This document shows, one piece after another, positions 17,517 to 19,530 of a DNA stretch of 19,530 bases. Location: positions 1 to 19,530 of the forward strand of contig JAOALB010000315.1 in NCBI GenBank assembly GCA_025331125.1, in the 5' to 3' direction. Each line of letters starts with the position of its first letter. Positions within the stretch are counted from its first letter, which is position 1. Source of the stretch: Mycogone perniciosa. Taxonomy: Eukaryota > Ascomycota > Sordariomycetes > Hypocreales > Hypocreaceae. The translations under genes and the position numbers were made by a program. Under the pieces are notes generated by a model. It made no database searches and was not told the origin of the DNA. It was given only the letters and a program-made list of their open reading frames with translations.

Positions 17517-17644
17517 ACCTGGTTTTACCAGGTGCGCATTTGTATCTATAGAGATACTCGACATCACGGCTTCGGCCTCTGTACACTGCGGCTTCTGCCG
17601 CGCCCTTCGACCCGCTGACGGGAGCTGGGCTTGACGGCTTTGCC
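17517..17644. other. Run of six consecutive small hairpins
   Basis: In order: ACCTGGT-TTT-ACCAGGT (17517-17533), GTATCT-ATAG-AGATAC (17542-17557), GGC-TTCG-GCC (17568-17577), GCGGC-TTCT-GCCGC (17588-17601), CCCG-CTGA-CGGG (17611-17622) and GGC-TTT-GCC (17636-17644). All stems are perfect. The third is a C(TTCG)G loop, the very stable tetraloop class if transcribed. The array resembles a structured transcript or a transposon terminus more than spacer DNA. I do not recognise a named family. Confidence 0.5.
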
Positions 17645-17745
17645 CTTGAGGCTACAAAATCTTAGATAGTGGTCGGATACTAGCCTAGGACGTCCTTTTG
17701 CCCTACTGGGATTGGTGGCCTTTGTGCCAGAGGACGTTAATGGGA

Positions 17746-17772
17746 ATCATCATCATCATCATCATCATCATC
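17746..17772. repeat. ATC trinucleotide microsatellite
   Basis: Nine uninterrupted ATC units followed by ACCACC. No supported coding frame covers it. Confidence 0.95.
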
Positions 17773-17994
17773 ACCACCTCGTGGGACGAAACAGCAGGCA
17801 ACGCTTCAGCCGCCGGAGATAGGACGCTGAACACTTGTAGAATCGCCTCCAAGCTGGCCTGCTAATGAGACTACTAACTACGAGGAAACACAAGAAATAA
17901 GGAGCGTAAAGCAGCATAAACAGATGAAGGAGATTATATGGGCTCTAGGATATATGACAAAGCTTGAGAAACATACATGTACTGTTGCGACAGG

Positions 17995-18018
17995 TTTCAG
18001 TTATCCCTTCAGTTATCC
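17995..18018 (+). repeat. 12-bp tandem repeat, two copies
   Basis: ttcagttatccc is repeated head to tail. It lies inside a 117-codon ATG frame (17924-18277) that I do not consider coding, because another frame at its 3' end reads far more like protein. Confidence 0.7.
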
Positions 18019-18165
18019 CTTAACTTGTGTCGGCCTTAATCTATTATCGCCGCCGACCTCTGTGTATTTAAACAGCAGTTATTTCGCTCATTTAGTTAGA
18101 AAAAAAGATTCTTCAATTGCTAAATTCCCGAGCTATCTTTGTGCTCGTCGCCCGCTACCAATTGA

Positions 18166-18327
18166 TCGCTGTTGTGTGACACGTTTCCTTCAATTCCTAA
18201 AGCCAAGTTCGAAGCTCAACAAGCCTCCAATGCTTACCAAGCCGTTCACAGTCCATATCTTGAAGATGAAGCTCTAGAAATTGCACGGAAGAAACAGAAA
18301 GAAATGATATATCAATTCCAGGCTTAA
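18166..18327 (+). pseudogene. C-terminal coding fragment or last exon, unidentified
   Basis: The frame after a TGA at 18163-18165 stays open to the TAA at 18325-18327. Its last 40 residues are clearly protein-like, helical and charged (AKFEAQQASNAYQAVHS, then ARKKQKEMIYQFQ). No ATG precedes it in frame. It could be a last exon, with an acceptor near 18201 after a pyrimidine-rich stretch, or the left-over end of a decayed gene. I recognise no family, and no partner exon was identified in 17773-18165. Confidence 0.4.
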
Positions 18328-18708
18328 TCTTTTCAATTGATTGAATTTTTATCGAGAAATGGAGATATGAAGTTCATGGTGATGTTTCGTGATACGCGGC
18401 AACCTTGGGATGGTTATCAATCACAGATCAACAGTATGAGGGCCCATTGAATGCATAAAATGATAGAATTCGACACTCTTGCTGATCCCAAGTTAGGTGG
18501 GAAAAGTTGGCACTTAAATACATAAAACTAGGTGGTTTGGAATGAATATTCTTCATAAAGGAGTGATCTGTTGGAATGAAAGGGGTGTTTGGTTGGAATG
18601 AAGAGATCTGGCTTCATTACTGAGGTTGACAGTGGTGGCGAAGTTGTGGTGGAGCACTCTATGTAATGCAACAGTCCCTCGATTCCCCCTCCTAACATTG
18701 CCATCTTA
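18328..18708. other. Spacer between convergent genes
   Basis: AT-rich, with a 27-codon ATG ORF at about 18367 that has no features. It likely contains the 3' ends of the flanking plus and minus genes. Confidence 0.4.
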
Positions 18709-19299
18709 CTAGCAGTTATAGTAAGCAATAAAAGAGAAAAATCCTCCGCAGCAGCTGTTTGCGTTGGTGCAAGAGTAGGTGCCTTCCACACCCATTTTCT
18801 GCGAAACAGATCCGCCGCAATAGCCATTGTTCCAAACATCCAAGGTAGGGTAAGGTCTAGAGCTGCTGCTCTGCCGCACGAGCGCACTATAAGCCTGCGC
18901 AGAGATATGGATACATCCGGTGCCGCAGCCGAAGTTTTTGACTGAAGCAATGAGAGTGTTCTGGTCACAACTATAGCCACCGTAGGCAGCCACGTAGCGG
19001 AACTCTTCGCGCTTAGTAAGGTTGCCTTCGACGCCTAGGTCAAGAAGTTAGCCATCCCCGAGCGTGAAATAGGGTATGTCGTGAGGCGCGATATATGTCA
19101 GGTTGTTGGCGATAGCATGCTCGCGGTAAGCCAAGTACTCAGCGCTGACTTGGTACTTGGGGCCATTATATTAGACGACTTTAAGATGAGAGTCGTCTAT
19201 GTTCAGGAACTCTGTAGCTGTAATATCGGGAGCAGGTACAGCGACAATGTTGCCAGCGGCAGCTACGAGGAGCAGTCCGAGATTAAAGAGGCTCTTCAT
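18709..19299 (-). pseudogene. Secreted eight-cysteine precursor gene with two in-frame TAA codons
   Basis: One frame runs without frameshift from the ATG at 19297-19299 to the TAG at 18709-18711 (196 codons). It is broken by TAA at 19171-19173 (codon 43) and 19048-19050 (codon 84). Residues 1-20 are a good signal peptide (MKSLFNLGLLLVAAAGNIVA). A pro-region follows and ends in a Kex2-type LTKR site (residues 94-97). The mature part (98-196) holds eight cysteines: 111, 125, 129, 161, 177, 183, 184 and 196, suggesting four disulfides. This layout is typical of small secreted fungal proteins such as effectors or antimicrobial-type peptides; I do not recognise the exact family. Both stops fit CAA-to-TAA changes. 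The second lies in gctaac...ctag, which resembles a branch point and acceptor, so an intron is an alternative there, though the skipped sequence looks coding. A TATA box lies 58 bp upstream. Confidence 0.7.
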
Positions 19300-19356
19300 C
19301 TTAGGCAGATAGGACAATGAATGTCAGAAAAGAAGATGAGTTTGTTGGCTAGGTCC

Positions 19357-19365
19357 GTTTATATA
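19357..19365 (-). promoter_or_regulatory. TATA box of the cysteine-rich gene
   Basis: GTTTATATA on the plus strand, 58 bp upstream of the ATG at 19299. It suggests the promoter is intact even though the coding frame is interrupted. 19366-19530 is AT-rich flank with no feature. Confidence 0.6.
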
Positions 19366-19530
19366 CACTTTTAAATACAGAGTACTTAAGGCAGAGTATT
19401 CGGCTTTAATTTTTCCTCTAATTAAAGATTAATGCACCTGGTTATTATCCTTTGCCGAGTTACTCCCCTATCTTGACGGTAATTATAGAGTAGAAGCTTG
19501 CATACTACTTTATCTCCATAAGTGCAAGGA

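Larger units (their letters stand above)
16611..17923. other. 1.3-kb segment without long ORFs, hairpin-rich
   Basis: No reading frame of about 60 codons exists on either strand over this whole stretch, which is unusual for the window. It holds an inverted pair cctgtaaaa (17046) and ttttacagg (17100), a hairpin ctgttgggct/agcctaacag (about 17127-17152), a 12-bp direct repeat agggtttttctc (17346 and 17387), six consecutive small hairpins (17517-17644), a perfect 10-bp palindrome AGGACGTCCT (17687-17696), and an ATC microsatellite. TACGAAGTAC (reverse) is at 16777. It may be a non-autonomous element or a structured RNA. No tRNA or rRNA signature is seen. Confidence 0.5.

Noticed and set aside
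17924..18277. 117-codon ATG ORF on the plus strand
   Set aside because: It contains a 12-bp tandem duplication and no recognisable domain, and its 3' part overlaps another frame that reads much more like protein (18166-18327).
18528..18980. 150-codon minus-strand ORF
   Set aside because: Shadow frame of the cysteine-rich gene. The other frame has a signal peptide, Kex2 site and cysteine pattern.
1..19530. Alternative genetic code with TAA/TAG read as Gln
   Set aside because: The stops at CAR-like positions tempted this idea, but the three intact large genes use ordinary stops and CAA/CAG for Gln, and the hAT stops fall at Trp codons. Decay explains all of them.
1..19530. CRISPR array, tRNA, rRNA or bacterial operon signals
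   Set aside because: No regularly spaced repeats with unique spacers, no tRNA T-loop/anticodon arrangement and no conserved rRNA blocks were seen, and the features are eukaryotic.

Overview
The window reads as nuclear DNA of a filamentous ascomycete (Pezizomycotina, possibly Eurotiales). The evidence is: long intronless genes separated by 1-3 kb of AT-rich spacer; TATA boxes followed by CT-rich leaders; GT...AG introns of about 60 nt; a degraded hAT-type transposase; and scattered TACGGAGTAC/TACGAAGTAC decamers, which I associate with this group. There are no bacterial-style operons, no ribosome-binding sites, and no tRNA or rRNA gene that I can recognise. It looks like a gene-poor, repeat-influenced accessory segment.

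Layout. 1-2.2 kb: spacer with inverted repeats and a possible decayed minus-strand gene. 2.28-2.81 kb: a broken plus-strand coiled-coil gene with two in-frame TAGs. 3.28-3.74 kb: a minus-strand hAT transposase relic. 3.7-5.3 kb: spacer rich in the TACGRAGTAC decamer. 5.33-6.43 kb: an intact intronless protein-kinase-like gene (+). 6.76-7.29 kb: an LTR-like segment. 8.70-9.77 kb: an intact PD-(D/E)XK nuclease-like gene (-) with an acidic repetitive tail. 10.0-10.5 kb: a pair of diverged direct repeats. 12.83-14.75 kb: an intact Ulp1-like (C48) SUMO-protease-family gene (-) with complete catalytic residues, with a 28-bp near-palindrome downstream and a 23-bp palindrome upstream. 15.8-16.1 kb: a probable small spliced gene (-). 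16.6-17.9 kb: a segment without long ORFs, carrying a run of six small hairpins (17517-17644) and an ATC microsatellite. 18.17-18.33 kb: the coding end of an unidentified plus-strand gene. 18.71-19.30 kb: a secreted, Kex2-type, eight-cysteine precursor gene (-) interrupted by two TAA codons.

The three intact large genes (kinase-like, nuclease-like, Ulp1-like) are not arranged as an operon or an obvious cluster, and I see no direct proof that they act together. A recurring theme is nonsense codons at positions where the coding context suggests CAG or CAA (C-to-T in a CpA context). They occur in two unrelated genes, the coiled-coil and the cysteine-rich one. This fits RIP-like or deamination decay, but it is an inference.
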